Below are positions 32,574-44,339 of a DNA stretch of 64,000 nucleotides, one piece after another. How positions within the stretch are numbered: the stretch's first letter is position 1; each line of letters starts with the position of its first letter. The notes under the pieces were generated by a model that saw only the letters and a program-made list of their open reading frames with translations, ran no database searches and was not told where the DNA came from. The stretch is taken from positions 14,742,248 through 14,806,247 of the forward strand of contig CM030710.1 of NCBI GenBank assembly GCA_017979445.1, in the 5' to 3' direction. This DNA comes from Akebia trifoliata (Eukaryota > Streptophyta > Magnoliopsida > Ranunculales > Lardizabalaceae). The position numbers and the translations under genes are program-made.

Positions 32574-33739
32574 CATATGTTCTCACTCCTAGATTTGGCG
32601 TGTAGCAAATTCATAAAGTAAGGGAATTTTGTATTAAAAATTCAACAAAAAAGTTTGCCATGTGTGTTTCTAATAAAAAAGAAATGATTCTTTTTTCTTG
32701 TGCCTATCTCAACGATTGATATTTTTTTTGTGTTAGCCTGATTGATTGATCATCGTTACTCTCTTTGATTCTCTATATAACATACCATGATATGATTGAT
32801 ATATCTATATGATGTGGATACTTTGATCTTGGACTGGATGTTGGATATTTTGGTATTTCTTGATCAATATCTATTTTGATATACATATGTTGATGGTTTG
32901 ATTTTGCCCATGGGCCTATTTATTTGAAAAATACCTCGGGCATACCCCACCCTATTTTGCACACACTGTTGGCACGTTTATTTTGTTGCATTGCATGCTT
33001 GCATGTCCGTTATAGCCAACGTGGCATTAATGCGTGGCCCGGTCTCCTCGGAGATACTATGTCATTCATGAAAATCACAACTCCAGTCATGTACCTTAGG
33101 GTGTATAAAACTGGGGCATCAGTATCGTTTGATCAGGTGACACTGAAGGGTATATTGATGCACCCATGCTGGAGTGACCTGAGCCTTTGTCCTATTTTAA
33201 GCCGCAAAGTCACATGTTCCGGTCGCCAACCCCAGATTCATACCTATATGGTGTATAAAAGTTAATCTAAGTTCACCAACTGCACTTCTTGGTTAAAATC
33301 AGTGCCTAAGCGGATCCTGCCCCGATGTACTACGGTACAAGGGGGATAGATTATGTCTATTCTAGACGAGAGGTGACTTAACAGTGCCCTTGCTCAGCAT
33401 CGTGCCTCACCTCTCAACTAGGGATTAAACTGGCTATTTTTTACTTTAGAGATTTGGGTTGAAATCTTAGATTATCACCTATGCGGTATATCAAACTAAG
33501 TCATCACGTACCGTCTGATTGAGTACGCTCGAAAGGTATATAGGTGCACTTGGGCAAGGGTAGCCAAATAAATTGTATTGCATGTAGTGAACCTAGAGTC
33601 TAGAAACCTCCTTATAGGTCACGTCTCGAACTTTTCGTGGATGTTCCCGGGTTGCTTTTTGGAAATGGACTTCATAAATTATTGAGATCAGGAAATTACA
33701 GTTTTGTCTTGAAGATGACCAAATTTTTGTTTAACCTGA
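32574..33739 (+). other. A3 leader, conserved block, up to the A2 insertion
   Basis: 32919-33739 is the reverse-oriented equivalent of A1 9400-10300 and A2 49700-50590, with the same repeated segments (GTATAAAACTGGGGC, CCTGAGCCTTTGTCC, AAGAAGTGCAATTGG-type). The ORF at 32924 is not conserved as protein in the other copies. The block continues at 53866 after A2. Confidence 0.7.
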
Positions 33740-35243
33740 TGAAAGCACCCTCGATCCACGGGGTGCGTGGATCTGCTTTTGATTTTTGAGGTTTGGGAGT
33801 TACCACATAGTTATTACGGTCTAGGAACCGAACATCGACTCGAAACGGATAAAAAAACAACTAATCTACTTAAAAAAATACTGAGTCCGGGGATTACATT
33901 ACGGGATTGGAAGGTGTTAGGCTCCAACCCCGCCCGACAAACGCCGGTCTTTACTAATTCCCAAAAACGATTACATTGCACAATAGACCAAAAATAACAA
34001 ATAATAAAAAATAAAAAGAAAATTACCTCGCGGATTACAATGATTCCCTCAGCACTGGCGGAGAGTATCCTCGTATGTATTTCCTTGCTATTCACCCGTC
34101 ACCGAATCTGATTTCTGATCTCCAAGTTGAGGTATCTTCTTCTTAGATCTGTGAGTTTTCTGATTTTTTTTGGATTTCAAGGTGTTTTGAAAGGGTTTTT
34201 GGGTGTTTTTTGAGCTAAAATTGGGGTATGGGTGTTAGGACTTCAAAATTAGGGTTTTGGGAAAGGTAGGAAGGCTCATTGACCTATTTTTTCTAGGGTT
34301 TTCTCTTGGATACGAAAATAGGTTGTAGAGACCCCTATTTATAGATTTTTTTAAGAACTTTTTAGATAGCGTTAGAGTTAGATTATGTTTCTTTTAGATA
34401 GTTTTATAGTTTAATTAGAATTCTTTTAGATAGTTTTAGAGTTTAATTAGAATTCTTTTAGGGTTAGGGTTTGACTTTGGTCTTATTAGATTGATTAGGA
34501 TTTTGACTTGAGTCTCACTTGATTGACTAGAATTTAGGATTTTAACTTAAGTCTTACTTGATTGACTAGAATTTAGGGTTTTAACTTAAGTCTTACTTGA
34601 TTGACTTTAATTTTAATTGAGATTTCACTTTACATTAATGTTTTAATTATTAATTTCAGAATTTTTAATTATTAAAATTGTAAAATTATTGTTTTGCCCT
34701 TGGAGAGGAATTTTTGCGTTTTAAGTCGTTTTTCATTGTTGCAGGATGTTTTGAAATCGATTTTTCATAAGGAATTCAATGGGAATATTGGTTTGTGTCA
34801 TTTATGAAATTTTTTGTGCGAAATGATCGTGAACTTTATGAGGGGCATTTTCTTAATTTTGTCAAATTTTGTGAAAATTGACGAAATAGTTTATTTGATT
34901 TCAATTTGTTGTTTTATGTGTTTGAAAGGATTTTCCTAAGCGTAATGTAGGCTCTAGGGTTGTTTTGAGATTAGGGGCATTTTGATAATTTGATCATTTT
35001 TTAGTGATTTTTACCGTAAAACTTCTTTTTGTCTGCAAGATGATGATTTCTATGTTTTTGAGGTTATATTTTCCTAGCATAGCGTGGTTTCTACAGTTTT
35101 GTTAGTTTGAGATACCTTATCTGAATTTCTGAAATATATCTAGTAACAAATAAAGCATTGGAATAATCATCCATAATTGGGAATCGTCGCGATCAGGTTG
35201 ATGAGTTGATTAATCAGGTGATTACAAAAATGGGGTGTCTACA
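33740..35243 (-). repeat. A2 3' LTR
   Basis: 1,504 bp, plus-strand TGAAAGCACCCTCGATCCAC to GGTGTCTACA. TATA-like box in element orientation at 34336-34343. Followed by GATGCCCCTCTTTGAG, the complement of the polypurine tract. It is about 120 bp longer than its partner, chiefly in the TTGACTTAAGTCTTACTTG array. Confidence 0.95.
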
Positions 35244-35514
35244 GATGCCCCTCTTTGAGAAAGAGTTGAAGCAAACTAGATAGCAAATCTATTTCGGTAG
35301 ATAGTGCGATATCCGAATGCTAAAGCTAGTGACAGTTCATTTTGTAGCCTGATTTAGCAATTCGTCGGTGCGTTCGGATCCTTAAGCGTAAAACTCTCCT
35401 TGAACTAAAATTTGCTAGGTCCTTGAATTTTAGAAAATTATCCTTGACTAATGAAACAAATGTGCAAGTGTGTGCACTTAAAATTTGAGATAATCTCAGA
35501 AGGTCTAAGTGAAA
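35244..35514. other. A2 3' UTR next to the LTR
   Basis: No gene. Conserved with A1 4974-5290 and A4 62902-63190. Confidence 0.7.
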
Positions 35515-35890
35515 CTGAGTAAAACATGAGTAAAATCCGAGAAAACCCTCGACGACAACTGGTTGAGCATAATCCGAGCAAACCCTCGTCAGCAACTCGC
35601 TGAATATAATCCGAACAAACCCTCAGCGACAACTAGCTGAGAATAATCCGAGTAAATCCTCGGTGGCAACTGCCTAAGCATAATCTGAGCAAACCCTTGA
35701 CGGCATCTGGCTGAGCATAATCCAAGTAAACCCTCGGCGACAACTGGCTGAGCGTAATCCAAGCAAACCCTTAGCGGCAACTGGCTGAGCATAATCCGAG
35801 CAAACCCTCGACAGCATCTGACTCAGCATAATCCGAGCAAACCCTCAGCTGCAATTGGTTGAGCATAATCCGAGAAAACCCTCGGTGTCA
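35515..35890. repeat. A2 3' UTR minisatellite, about 37-bp unit
   Basis: About ten units of CTGAGCATAATCCGAGCAAA plus CCCTCGACGGCAACTGG. It is the counterpart of the 34-bp array of A1 with three extra bases (…CAACTGG). Repetitive minus-strand frames here are artefacts. Confidence 0.9.
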
Positions 35891-37284
35891 ACATAATTCG
35901 AGAAAGAATGGACAATTCTAGGAGTTTTACTCTACCTACTCGGGGCGAAAGAGTACTGAACTATTTTTTTGGGCAAAATCAAATATAAGATCAGAAACGC
36001 TTTTGTTTGAACTTCAAGATTTTATCCAAAAGTTTTACGAATTTAAAACCTAAGTTTTTATTTCTTTTGAACCTCAAGGGTTTTTGAAAAATTGTTATCA
36101 AGAGGGTAACCTTAAGTTTGGGATTCCTTTTATCTTTTAGGATTAACATTGCTCAAAAATAAAATGCCCCTAGTTTGATAGGAAACATGGTATTGGAGAT
36201 AATTGAAAATATCATGTAAAAATTAAAAAACAAAAAATGCCCCTAGTATAAGAGGGAAATGCTACATATTAGAGAAGAAAGAAAATGCCATTTGTATGAA
36301 GGTTTGAAATATTTGATTACCACAAGCGCAATAAAGATCCAACTTTTAATTTCAATTTTTTTATTGAAGATTTTAAGTCAAGTTCAAGAGAACAAAAATA
36401 TTTCCTTTTAAGACTCCTCATAGAATTCACCCTTCTGCCCTTGGTTCACTTGGGGAAGTAAAAAATTTCAAATCAATCGTAGACAAGATACTTGTGGCTT
36501 CTGAGTCTTTGCCTAGTTTAAGCTAAGTATTGAACTTGATTATTCGGACTTCAAATGTCTTGGCTCGAACCTCATGAGATTTTCTTCTATTTTTCTTTGT
36601 TGCTCTAACTTTTGCCTAAATCTCATTTCAGGTTTTCAATCTAGAGAGCTTTTTTTTTTTTTTTTTTGTTTATTTATTTATTTTTTTGCTCTGATTATTG
36701 TCAAAGTCGTCATTCCAGATTTTCAACCTTGCGAGCTTGCCTTAATTTTTGCCTAAGTCGTCCTTTTTGGGTTTTCAACTTAGCAGACTTTTTTTTCTTT
36801 TTTTTTTCTTTTTTTTCCCTTCTGAACTTCTAGAGTTACTGTCTGATCATGTTTTAATACCTTCCTTAATTTTTCTACATGGTACTTAGGAGGACTTTCA
36901 TGGGTAAGCTTAGGACTGGGTATAAAAAGAAAGGAATTTTAAGGCTCAAAAACCCGAATGCCCCTTGTGTGGCATTTTTTTTTTCTTTGAACTTTTTTTC
37001 CTATTTGACAATATATTTATTTTATATATATTTTTGTGTAGGGAAATATATATTTTTTTTATTTTGATGTGGTCGGGCCTGAAGTAACTTCTCATGTTGC
37101 CTACGTACCCTAGAATTTTGGGATCAAACCAAAACGTAGTTCGAATGTTTCCCTCCCCTAGGTTGGGTGATCAGGTTAAGAAAAAAAAATGTATTTTTTC
37201 TTTTGAAAAAAGGCAGCGAAGGGTTGAGAAAGGATATATTAAACTGGGTAATAGGAAAAATCAATTCAGCCAAAGATGGCCTCC
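35891..37284. other. A2 3' UTR
   Basis: No gene. One copy of the CTCTACCTACTCGGGGCGAA motif (about 35920-35970) that A4 has amplified. The rest aligns with A1 6230-7580. T-rich runs near 36650-36690 and 36790-36820. Confidence 0.75.
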
Positions 37285-38230
37285 TTAAATGTAGTACTGT
37301 TTGATTTGGTCAAGGTTGGTCAGTTTTAGTAATTCAATTCCATCATAATCTTGAAGTCTGATAGTTTTTCCAGGTAATATTTCTTTGATAATGAAGGGAC
37401 CTGCCCAATTTGGTTTGAACTTTCTTCTAGGGTCAAAGATAAGTGCTCGATTTTCTTTGAGTACTAAATCCCCGACTTGTAAATGACGGGCCTTGATTTT
37501 CTTATCAAATGCACGGGCGACTCTTCTTTGATAAGCCTGCACATGGTACAGGGCTCTTAGTCATTTTTCTTCGATCAGATTTAATTCTTCATACCGTTGA
37601 CGAATCCTATCTGCTTCTGACAACTGACTTTCCAACAATACCTTGAGAGATGGATTTCCATTTCGACTAGCAAGACTGCTTCCATGCCATACACTAAGGA
37701 GTAAGGAGTAGCTCCAGTAGAGGATCGAATTGAAGTTCGATATGCCCATAATGCAAATGATAGTTTCTCTGACCAATCTCGATGTGATTGACACATTTTC
37801 CTGATGATAGTCTTAAGATTCTTATTAGCTACTTCGTCTGCTCCATTGGTCTGAGGGCGGTAAGGAGATGATTTGTGATGCATGATTTTGAACTTTGAAC
37901 ACAGTGTAATAATCTCAGCTTTGAAGTGTGACCCGTTATTAGAAATCAGTTCCAAAGGTACCCCATACCGACTGATGATGTTCGTTTGGATAAACTTTAC
38001 AACTCGAGATGCAGTGAGGACAGGATAGGAGGCAGCTTCGACCGACTTAGTAAAATAATCGATAACAACTAGAATGTATTCATGCCGATTTGATTCCTTA
38101 CGATATTTTACCAATAATGTCAATTCCCCAAACTGAAAATAGCCACGGTGAAGTCAAACCAACTAATTTGGAAGGTGGCACGTGTATGAGATTTGCATGT
38201 ATTTGGCATTTGTCGTAGATCTTAACCTTG
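37285..38230 (-). pseudogene. A2 integrase (one catalytic Asp replaced, frame-shifted C-terminus)
   Basis: The frame 38123-37581 reads ILVVIDYFTKSVEA (first Asp), ISRYGVPLELISNNGSHFKA (the second catalytic Asp of the usual SDNG is Asn here), YRPQTNGADEVANKN (Glu kept), then [20 protein letters not shown] and [15 protein letters not shown]. The C-terminal tail continues in another frame at 37542-37285 (HLQVGDLVLKENRALIFDPR, KPNWAGPFIIKEILPG). In the family it inserts cDNA into chromosomes. The A3 remnant keeps SDNG, so the change is specific to this copy. Confidence 0.9.
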
Positions 38231-38490
38231 TGATGACAATCTGTGTTCATCGTGGGCCACTAATACCCTTGTCTCATAATTCTCCTAGCTAATATTTTCC
38301 TACTTATGTGAGAACCACAGTCCCCTGAATGTAATTCAACCATTATCTGTTCAGCTTGATCTTCATCAACACATAACAAATGAATCTCATCATAGGACCT
38401 TTTGTATAAACTTCCTGCGTACAGGATGAATTGAGATGTTAATCTTAGTAGGGTTTGTCGTTCCTTCCTTGATGCTTCTTCCAGGAATTC

Positions 38491-39088
38491 TTATTTTTCC
38501 AATACTCTTTTGATATCTGTTAACCATGGCTTTCCATCAGGTAATCGAGTAGCAATGTTGATCTGATAATAATATGCAGGTTTGTTTTTGACTTCGACAG
38601 TAATCGGCCTCAATTCCATACTAGGGGGCAAATGGATCATTGAAGAGAGAGTGGCTAAAGCGTCAGCAAATCTATTATCTTCCCTCAACAGGTGCTGGAA
38701 CAGGATAGCTTTAAACTTACTCACTAAGTTTAGTAGATACTCATGATAAGACTTCAACTTTTCATCTCTAGTTTTTCATTCTTCCAACGACTGATGTATG
38801 ACCAAAATTGAATCCTCGAAAACTTCAATTTCTGTGATACCAAAAATTCAAAGCAACTTCGAGTCCAGTGATGCATGCTTCATATTCAGCTGTATTATTG
38901 GTGTTGGAGAAGGCTAACTTAACAACAATAGGAATGTGGCATTCTTCCGGAGAAAATAAAACTGCCCCTATTCCATATCCATTCTAATTGGCAGTCCCAT
39001 CAAAGTATACCTGCCATGTTTGATTATGCGGTTCTTCTTCAACATGCAAGAAATTCTCATCTGGGAACTGATCAACAGGCCTTATTTC
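38491..39088 (-). pseudogene. A2 RNase H (N-terminus cut by the C1 junction)
   Basis: From 39088 leftwards, with stops: RPVDQFPDENFL, YFDGTAN then NGYGIGAVLFSPEECHIP, NTNNTAEYEACITGLEVA, and in the open frame 38757-38491 SKFKAILFQHLLREDNRFAD and ALATLSSM. These are RNase H motifs with the Asp (FDGT), Glu (EYEA) and the late Asp (NRFADAL). Sequence immediately right of 39088 belongs to Athila fragment C1. 38231-38490 is the broken zinc-binding lead-in to integrase. Confidence 0.85.
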
Positions 39089-40172
39089 TTAAAAGCCTAA
39101 AAGAGTTTGGAGTTGGTTTCTTAAAAGCACTATAGCCATTAATCGCATTTGCTTGTTCAGCTTTGATTTGAGGCAAGGTGGGACAACACTCGACCAAATG
39201 GTCGTTGCCGTCGCATATGACACACAAAGAACTTGGTTCGACAGTCACTTGCGAAATTGTACGAGGGTTTAGGTGAGGTTTGGATGCTGAGATGGTAAAG
39301 GCATCTAACTTCTTCGTGAGATTATTCATCCCACTCACTAGACTACACATGACATTTTTGAGATCAGGGTCTGCCTTCATCTCATACATGCCTGTCTTCC
39401 TAACCGGATCGTCTCTATCAAATTCTTCTTGGTTAGTACTCCAGTTTTGAGCACTCTCAGCTAACTCTACGAGGAAATCGTACGCTTAGTTGGGAGTCTG
39501 GTTCATGAACTGACCCTTATGCATTGACTCGACTAAGGTACGTTGATTCATTGTTAATCCTCTATAAAAACTTTGCACCAACTGTGCTTTGTCAATGCCA
39601 TGGTGTGGGCACTTGACCAATAAATCATTGAATCTTTCCCAAGTTTGGGAAAATTCATCATCAGGATAGGCTCTAAAATTTCTAATAGAGTCCTTCATTT
39701 TTTCAGTTTTGGCCACGGGGTAGAATTTGGCCATAAATTTCTTGGATAGAACATCCCAGGTAGATATGGAATTGGGTGTTAGGGAGTTCAACCACGCAGC
39801 TGCGTGGTCTTCCAAGGATAACGGGAACAGAATAAGCTTGATACTCTCCTCATCTAGATTCTGATTTCTAAAAGTTTGACATATAGTCAAGAATCGATTA
39901 AGATGGGTGTAAGGTTGTTCACGCTCTAAACCGTGAAACTTAGGGAGCATATTGATGGTGGCAGCCCTAATTTCAAACTGAGGTGCATTGTTCAACGGTA
40001 AAACAATGCATGTGGGAGGAGATGCGGAAGTTGGAGCGAAGAGCTCATTGAGAGTTCGCTCTCGATCACCCATCATAACTATTGATGGTGTCTTGCGTAT
40101 CCTACTGATGGTACGTTCGATCTCAGGATCAAATGGTTCTAACACGTTATTTTGTGAACGTCTACCAAGCAT
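39072..40172 (-). pseudogene. Athila-type gag, nearly intact, one in-frame stop
   Basis: One frame runs from ATG at 40172 to the stop at 39072, interrupted only by a stop codon at 39488-39486. Early part: GDRERTLNELFAPT; capsid: NMLPKFHGLEREQPYTHLNR, LILFPLSLEDHAAAWLNSL, STWDVLSKKFMAKFYP, QTWERFNDLLVKCPHHGID. After the stop, KTGMYEMKADPDLKN and a zinc-knuckle-like CVICDGNDHLVECC. These are hallmarks of Athila gag (Ty3/gypsy), unlike the gag of A2. Gag forms the particle shell and binds RNA. The last residues near 39072 are already at the junction. Confidence 0.9.
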
Positions 40173-41358
40173 ACAAATCACACAGTCGATCAAACAATCA
40201 CGAAAAGAAAAGACTGGACCTAGATAGGTTGCCTAAAGCTAGACAGCTCCTAACTGGGTAGAAATAGCGCAACTACCCTTCCAACTCGGTTCTATGAAAT
40301 GAAGTTTGAATCATTCGGATCTCCAGATCGGAGGAGGCGCATAATGCATAAGCAAGAGCACGCTTAAATACCTTACTTTCTTGAATAGACTGAGTCTATC
40401 CCCTCAAAGGGCAAGATCTTACTAGATACAAAAATGACCAAGAAGCGCAATTGGCACAACTTGAAGTGGAATTTCTCCTATTGAGCTCGTGGGCCCTAGA
40501 GTCAAGTCTAATTGATTTTAATTAATTTGATTGGATGACTAGTGAATTGATTATCCTAATTAGAGCAAGGAATTGGTAATGACTTCCAATCCTTATCTTA
40601 TCATGCCATCCCTAGGAGAGGGGTGCTCTTTACTACCTAATTAACTATTCCAAGTGTGTGCAAATTGGAAAAATAACATACAAAGGCAAGGAGTAACCCA
40701 CTAGCAAAGAGAGGCGTGGGTGTTTCGGGATTACCTCTCGTGCTAGACGGGGTGAAGACGGTTTGAGTCGACTTAGGCCACTAACTCCAATTTTGATGTG
40801 CGAACCTAAGGAGCCGTGACGGTATTGTCCACTCGTCGTCCTTCTTTAGTCTATTACAATCCAAGCCTTCTTGGATAATTAATAAAAATTACAAGAAATC
40901 CTATACAAGAGTTTCTAAAACAGAAAAATAAACCTAACTAAAGATTAAAGGAAATTGAAAGAAAAGAAGAAAAAAAAGAAAAAAAAAATGTTCACCTACA
41001 AGAAGCAAAACAGAAATGATAGTAAATGGACTCAAAAACAGAATCTGACTTACCGCTATCTTGCTGACTTTGTCACATTTTATAGAAAATTTCGTTCTAC
41101 CCCAAATCGATATACACTAATAGATAATCGGAGATCGGAGTAGAAAGTTACAGTCAGTTTAAGTTCTGCTGTCAAGGGTGAAAAAGAAAACGAGAATGAC
41201 TTTTTTTTTTTTTTCAATGTTTTTTTCTTCTTTCTTCTCTCTTAAAATCTCAAGAACACTTGAACTTATAGAAAGAAACCAAAAGAAAAAAGAAAATAAA
41301 ATAAAAATGAAAAAAAAATAAATTTTAAATCAAAACTTACCACTACTACCTTTACCTT
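40173..41358 (-). other. C1 5' UTR, with a block shared with the A-family leader
   Basis: No gene. At 40300-40490 the landmarks GGAGGCGCATAATGCATAAG, GCTTAAATACCTT, AGACTGAGTCTATCCCCTC and ACCAAGAAGCGCAATTGGC align with A1 9720-9880 and A2 50000-50165 in the same order and strand. The remainder is AT-rich with A runs near 40960-40990 and 41280-41320. Confidence 0.7.
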
Positions 41359-41376
41359 TCCCCGGCAGCGGCGCCA
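41359..41376 (-). other. C1 primer binding site, tRNA-Asp type
   Basis: Minus strand TGGCGCCGCTGCCGGGGA, six bases inside the LTR. It is one to two bases from the tRNA-Asp complement (TGGCGCCGTTGCCGGGGA) typical of Athila elements. Confidence 0.85.
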
Positions 41377-41382
41377 AAATTC

Positions 41383-42595
41383 TGATGAGACTATCGTTAT
41401 TCTTCTCACCGGAGTTAATAATAATCTTAGTTTTACCTTACTTGTGGGGTAAGTAGGGGATCGAACCCAAGAGAAAGGAGGAATAGAGCTAAGCTAAGAA
41501 GATAAAATTCAAATTAACTAAAAGGAATTAAAACTGTTTTTCTTTGTATTTTTGAACTTATAAGAAGATGTAAAATTGCTAGAAAATAAACTAAAGTAAA
41601 TGAAATTAAAAGCAAGTAAACTTATGAATTAAAACACCATTGGAGGTGGATCTACCTAAAACATGTTAATGAGCAATTTCTAGTCTCTAGCCTTTTTATA
41701 ACTCAATCATAAGGGCTTGGTGTTAGCTCCTTAGATCGGAAAGTTTTGCAATTAAAATGAAATAAAGGAACAAAAACAAAGTAGAATTTCTTGAGAACTT
41801 CTTACTACAAATTATCTAATTTAAGCATACTTTATCTTGATCTAATCTAAGCATAAAGTATCTATATTAAGAATAAAATGTGCAAGAAACTTAAAGAGAA
41901 TTCATAAGCATTTTAAATAAAAGAAAGGCATAAAATTAGAAATAACACAAGAACTTGCTCTAGGCTTTTCCACTCTCCAATGGAGGGGAACTTAGCCTAA
42001 TGTCATTGCAAGAGAGGGAAGATAAGAGATGAAAGAACTTTTCTTCATTTCATGGAGAAAATTACAACTTCTTCTTCTTCTACTTCTTACAAGACTAGTT
42101 AACCAAAAGAAAATAACTAGAAAATGAAAATACAAAAAATAAGAGAATAGGCAAAGAGCCTTAGATTAAAGGAGTCTTGGATAAGAGAACCAAGATGGGA
42201 CCCTTTCTCTAGAAATGAAGGCTCTATTTATAGAGAAAAATGTGTGTAGAAGAGTCTAAAAGTAGCCTCCACTTTTCTTTGCACAAAAAGACAAAAGAGG
42301 AGAATATGAGTTAAGGATTAGGGCATTCCAAAGTGTTAGGGCATTCCAAAGTGGGCCCAAATGCTTTTGCCTTGAGATTTTGATTCCAAATTATTGATTT
42401 TCTGCACAAGAAACACACGTAATTAGATTTATCTAGTAAATGAATTTATTTATATATAATTAAGCCTAATTAACATGTAACGTGGTGATTTGAGGCTTAT
42501 CATGATTATTATCTTAATATAGAGAAATAGGTACAAAAATCAAGATAAATATCCAAAAAATGTGCGTATAATTGAGTGTTTGGAGACACTCATCA
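41383..42595 (-). repeat. C1 5' LTR (Athila type)
   Basis: 1,213 bp, plus-strand TGATGAGACTATCGTTATTC to GGAGACACTCATCA, with a short inverted match at its two ends (TGATGAG / CTCATCA). It aligns along its length with the solo LTR 47735-48928. A TATA-like box in element orientation is at about 42232-42240 (CTATTTATAGAG). Confidence 0.93.
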
Positions 42596-42599
42596 CCAT

Positions 42600-43140
42600 A
42601 CCAGTGCCAAACAAGTTTTTTCTAGGGCTAAATATTTTCGTTCATACTCTAACATCTTTTTTCTCCACTATGTGATGAACGATATTTTTTTCATATCCCG
42701 AGGATCCATTTTTATCTGATTGTACCTTGAAAAACCATCCATGAAGGACAACAAAGCATACCCTACTGTACTATCTACTAGAACATCTATATGTGGTAAA
42801 GAAAAACTGTCTTTTGGACTCACTTTGTTTAGGTCTCTAAAGTCCACACACATTCTGACTTTTCCATCATTTTTAGGTACCGGGACGACATTAGCAATCC
42901 ACTCAGAGTACTCCACTACTTCCAAAAATCCAACGTTAATCTGCTTTGTAACTTCTTCTTTAATCTTTAGAGTCCACTCTGGTTTCATACGTCGAAGTTT
43001 CTGTTTGATTGGTCGAGCATCAGGATATAATGGAATTCGATGTTGAACAATATCTGTGCTTACACTTGGCATGTCCTCGTAAGACCACGCGAACACGTCT
43101 TTGAACTTTCTGAGCAAGTTTACTATTCCTTTGCATTCAT
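42600..43140 (-). pseudogene. A2 reverse transcriptase N-terminal half; YxDD region deleted
   Basis: The frame 43117-42668 reads LLRKFKDVFAWSYEDMPSVS, DIVQHRIPLYPDARPIKQKL, WTLKIKEEVTKQINVGFLEV, WIANVVPVPKNDGKVRMCVD, LNKVSPKDSFSLPHIDVLVD, and LLSFMDGFSRYNQIKMDPRD with the first catalytic Asp. Just after FIT the sequence jumps (42660-42600) to the motif EKKDVRV...LALEKTCLALVW, which belongs to the connection domain before RNase H. The palm segment with YVDD is therefore absent, independently of the C1 insertion next to it. Confidence 0.9.
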
Positions 43141-43892
43141 CGGGAGATAAGGTGATCCCAATTCGAATCTCTTAAGGACTTTCTTTTGTTCCGAGATTGA
43201 TAACCTCTACTTCCTCTATTAGAGGTTGAGCCCGACGTTCATTTTCTAGTTCAAGTAATTTGATTATTTTAGGGGGAAGTTCTTCATCAGAAGATTCACC
43301 CTCTGAAGCCAGATTATTACTTAAATTATTATTGCACTCAGGGTAATCAATTTTTTTTTCATTTCATTAATAAGAGATGGGGTAACAGGACTCATTGCAG
43401 ACTTCACGGACTCACTTGACTCAGCAGAAATAACAGACTCACCTGACTCAGTAGAAACAACTAAATTACCTGACTCAATAGAATAGAGGACTCATCAATC
43501 ATGTCTGACTGAACGGGACCGATAGAACCAATCTCGACATGTAGCACATGACTTATTACATGATAATTAAAAAGAAACCCGACTGCGGGTTTGATTACAG
43601 ACTGAGGATTTGGGATTCCTTTCTCAACTGACAACACTAGGACACTGTGATCTTCAATGAATAATTGATCAATATTGAGGGAGTCCAGATTGAGTTGCCA
43701 GTCTTCAACTCCCTTTTCTTCAGCTTCTGTGCTTGCTTCCTTTTCAGGCCATTCCATGCCAAAGAAGATTTCAAACCTCGGCAGACGAGTACCTGTGATG
43801 TGATCAATGAATGGCTCTAGGAACTCACAATAACGGAAATCTTCTCCTTCTTTCACGAAATAGCCATTAAGGGTCTTACAATAAGGCTTCAT
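43141..43892 (-). pseudogene. A2 protease-RT linker region
   Basis: The frame 43892-43461 reads KPYCKTLNGYFVKEGEDFRY, FEIFFGMEWPEK and LNIDQLFIEDHSVLVLSVEK; the rest to 43141 is in another frame (SNNLASEGESSDEELPPKII, RIGITLSPDECKGIVNLLRK). It has no named domain that I know. It matters because this linker is what A1 and A3 keep directly fused to the gag start. Short repeats of GACTCACCTGACTCAG lie at 43405-43470. Confidence 0.7.
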
Positions 43893-43958
43893 TTTAATCA
43901 GATCTGTGGTACGCCATCGCCTTTTTGCAATTGCCTTGTCCCGCTTTATCTTCCAGTA

Positions 43959-44273
43959 TTAGGCCCAATCTTCCTCAGTAGGCTTATATCCTAGTCCAAA
44001 TGTATCGATGACTTCTTTAATCACTAGTGCCTCTTTAATACCTTGTTGCTTGGGCCCTAGACCCATACCAGGGAAAAATCTCATTTTTTTAAACATATTG
44101 GCCATGTAGCAATTATAGGTATTCTCGATAGGAAAATATTCTTTCACCGAGTGATCCCATTTGACGATGCATATCTTTTCAAATTCAAACCCACTGAGCT
44201 CTACCCCTTGTTGTTCTGGTTGAATCTCAAGTAACAGTTCATTCTTGACTTCGGTACTGTTTACAATCCCCAC
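43959..44273 (-). pseudogene. A2 G-patch-like domain between protease and RT
   Basis: The frame ends ...MFKKMRFFPGMGLGPKQQGIKE, with the glycine pattern of a G-patch (a short RNA-binding module), then FGLGYKPTEEDW. G-patch-like segments after the protease are seen in Ogre/Tat elements and in some retroviruses. It is in frame with the linker to its left (43892-43461) but not with the protease to its right. Confidence 0.8.
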
Positions 44274-44339
44274 AATCTCAATATCTCCATGAAGGGTAAT
44301 TATTAGTCTATCTTTGATGAACTTAACTTTCTGGTGTAG

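Larger units (their letters stand above)
39090..42595 (-). mobile_element. C1: Athila-like element, 3'-truncated, inside A2 pol
   Basis: In coding order: 5' LTR (41383-42595), tRNA-Asp-type primer site (41359-41376), 5' UTR, gag ending near 39072. There the sequence passes abruptly into A2 RNase H. Athila pol and the 3' LTR are missing, and about 60 codons of A2 pol between RT-connection and RNase H are missing too. So a deletion removed the element's 3' part with adjoining A2 sequence. The base string after the LTR is CCATA; no matching duplication remains at the left. Confidence 0.85.

Noticed and set aside
32924..33265. 113-codon plus-strand frame and its mirror at 9885-10229
   Set aside because: It is the conserved A-family leader; the frame is not kept in A2 and matches no known domain.
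42720..43046. 108-codon plus-strand frame
   Set aside because: Shadow of the RT coding strand of A2.
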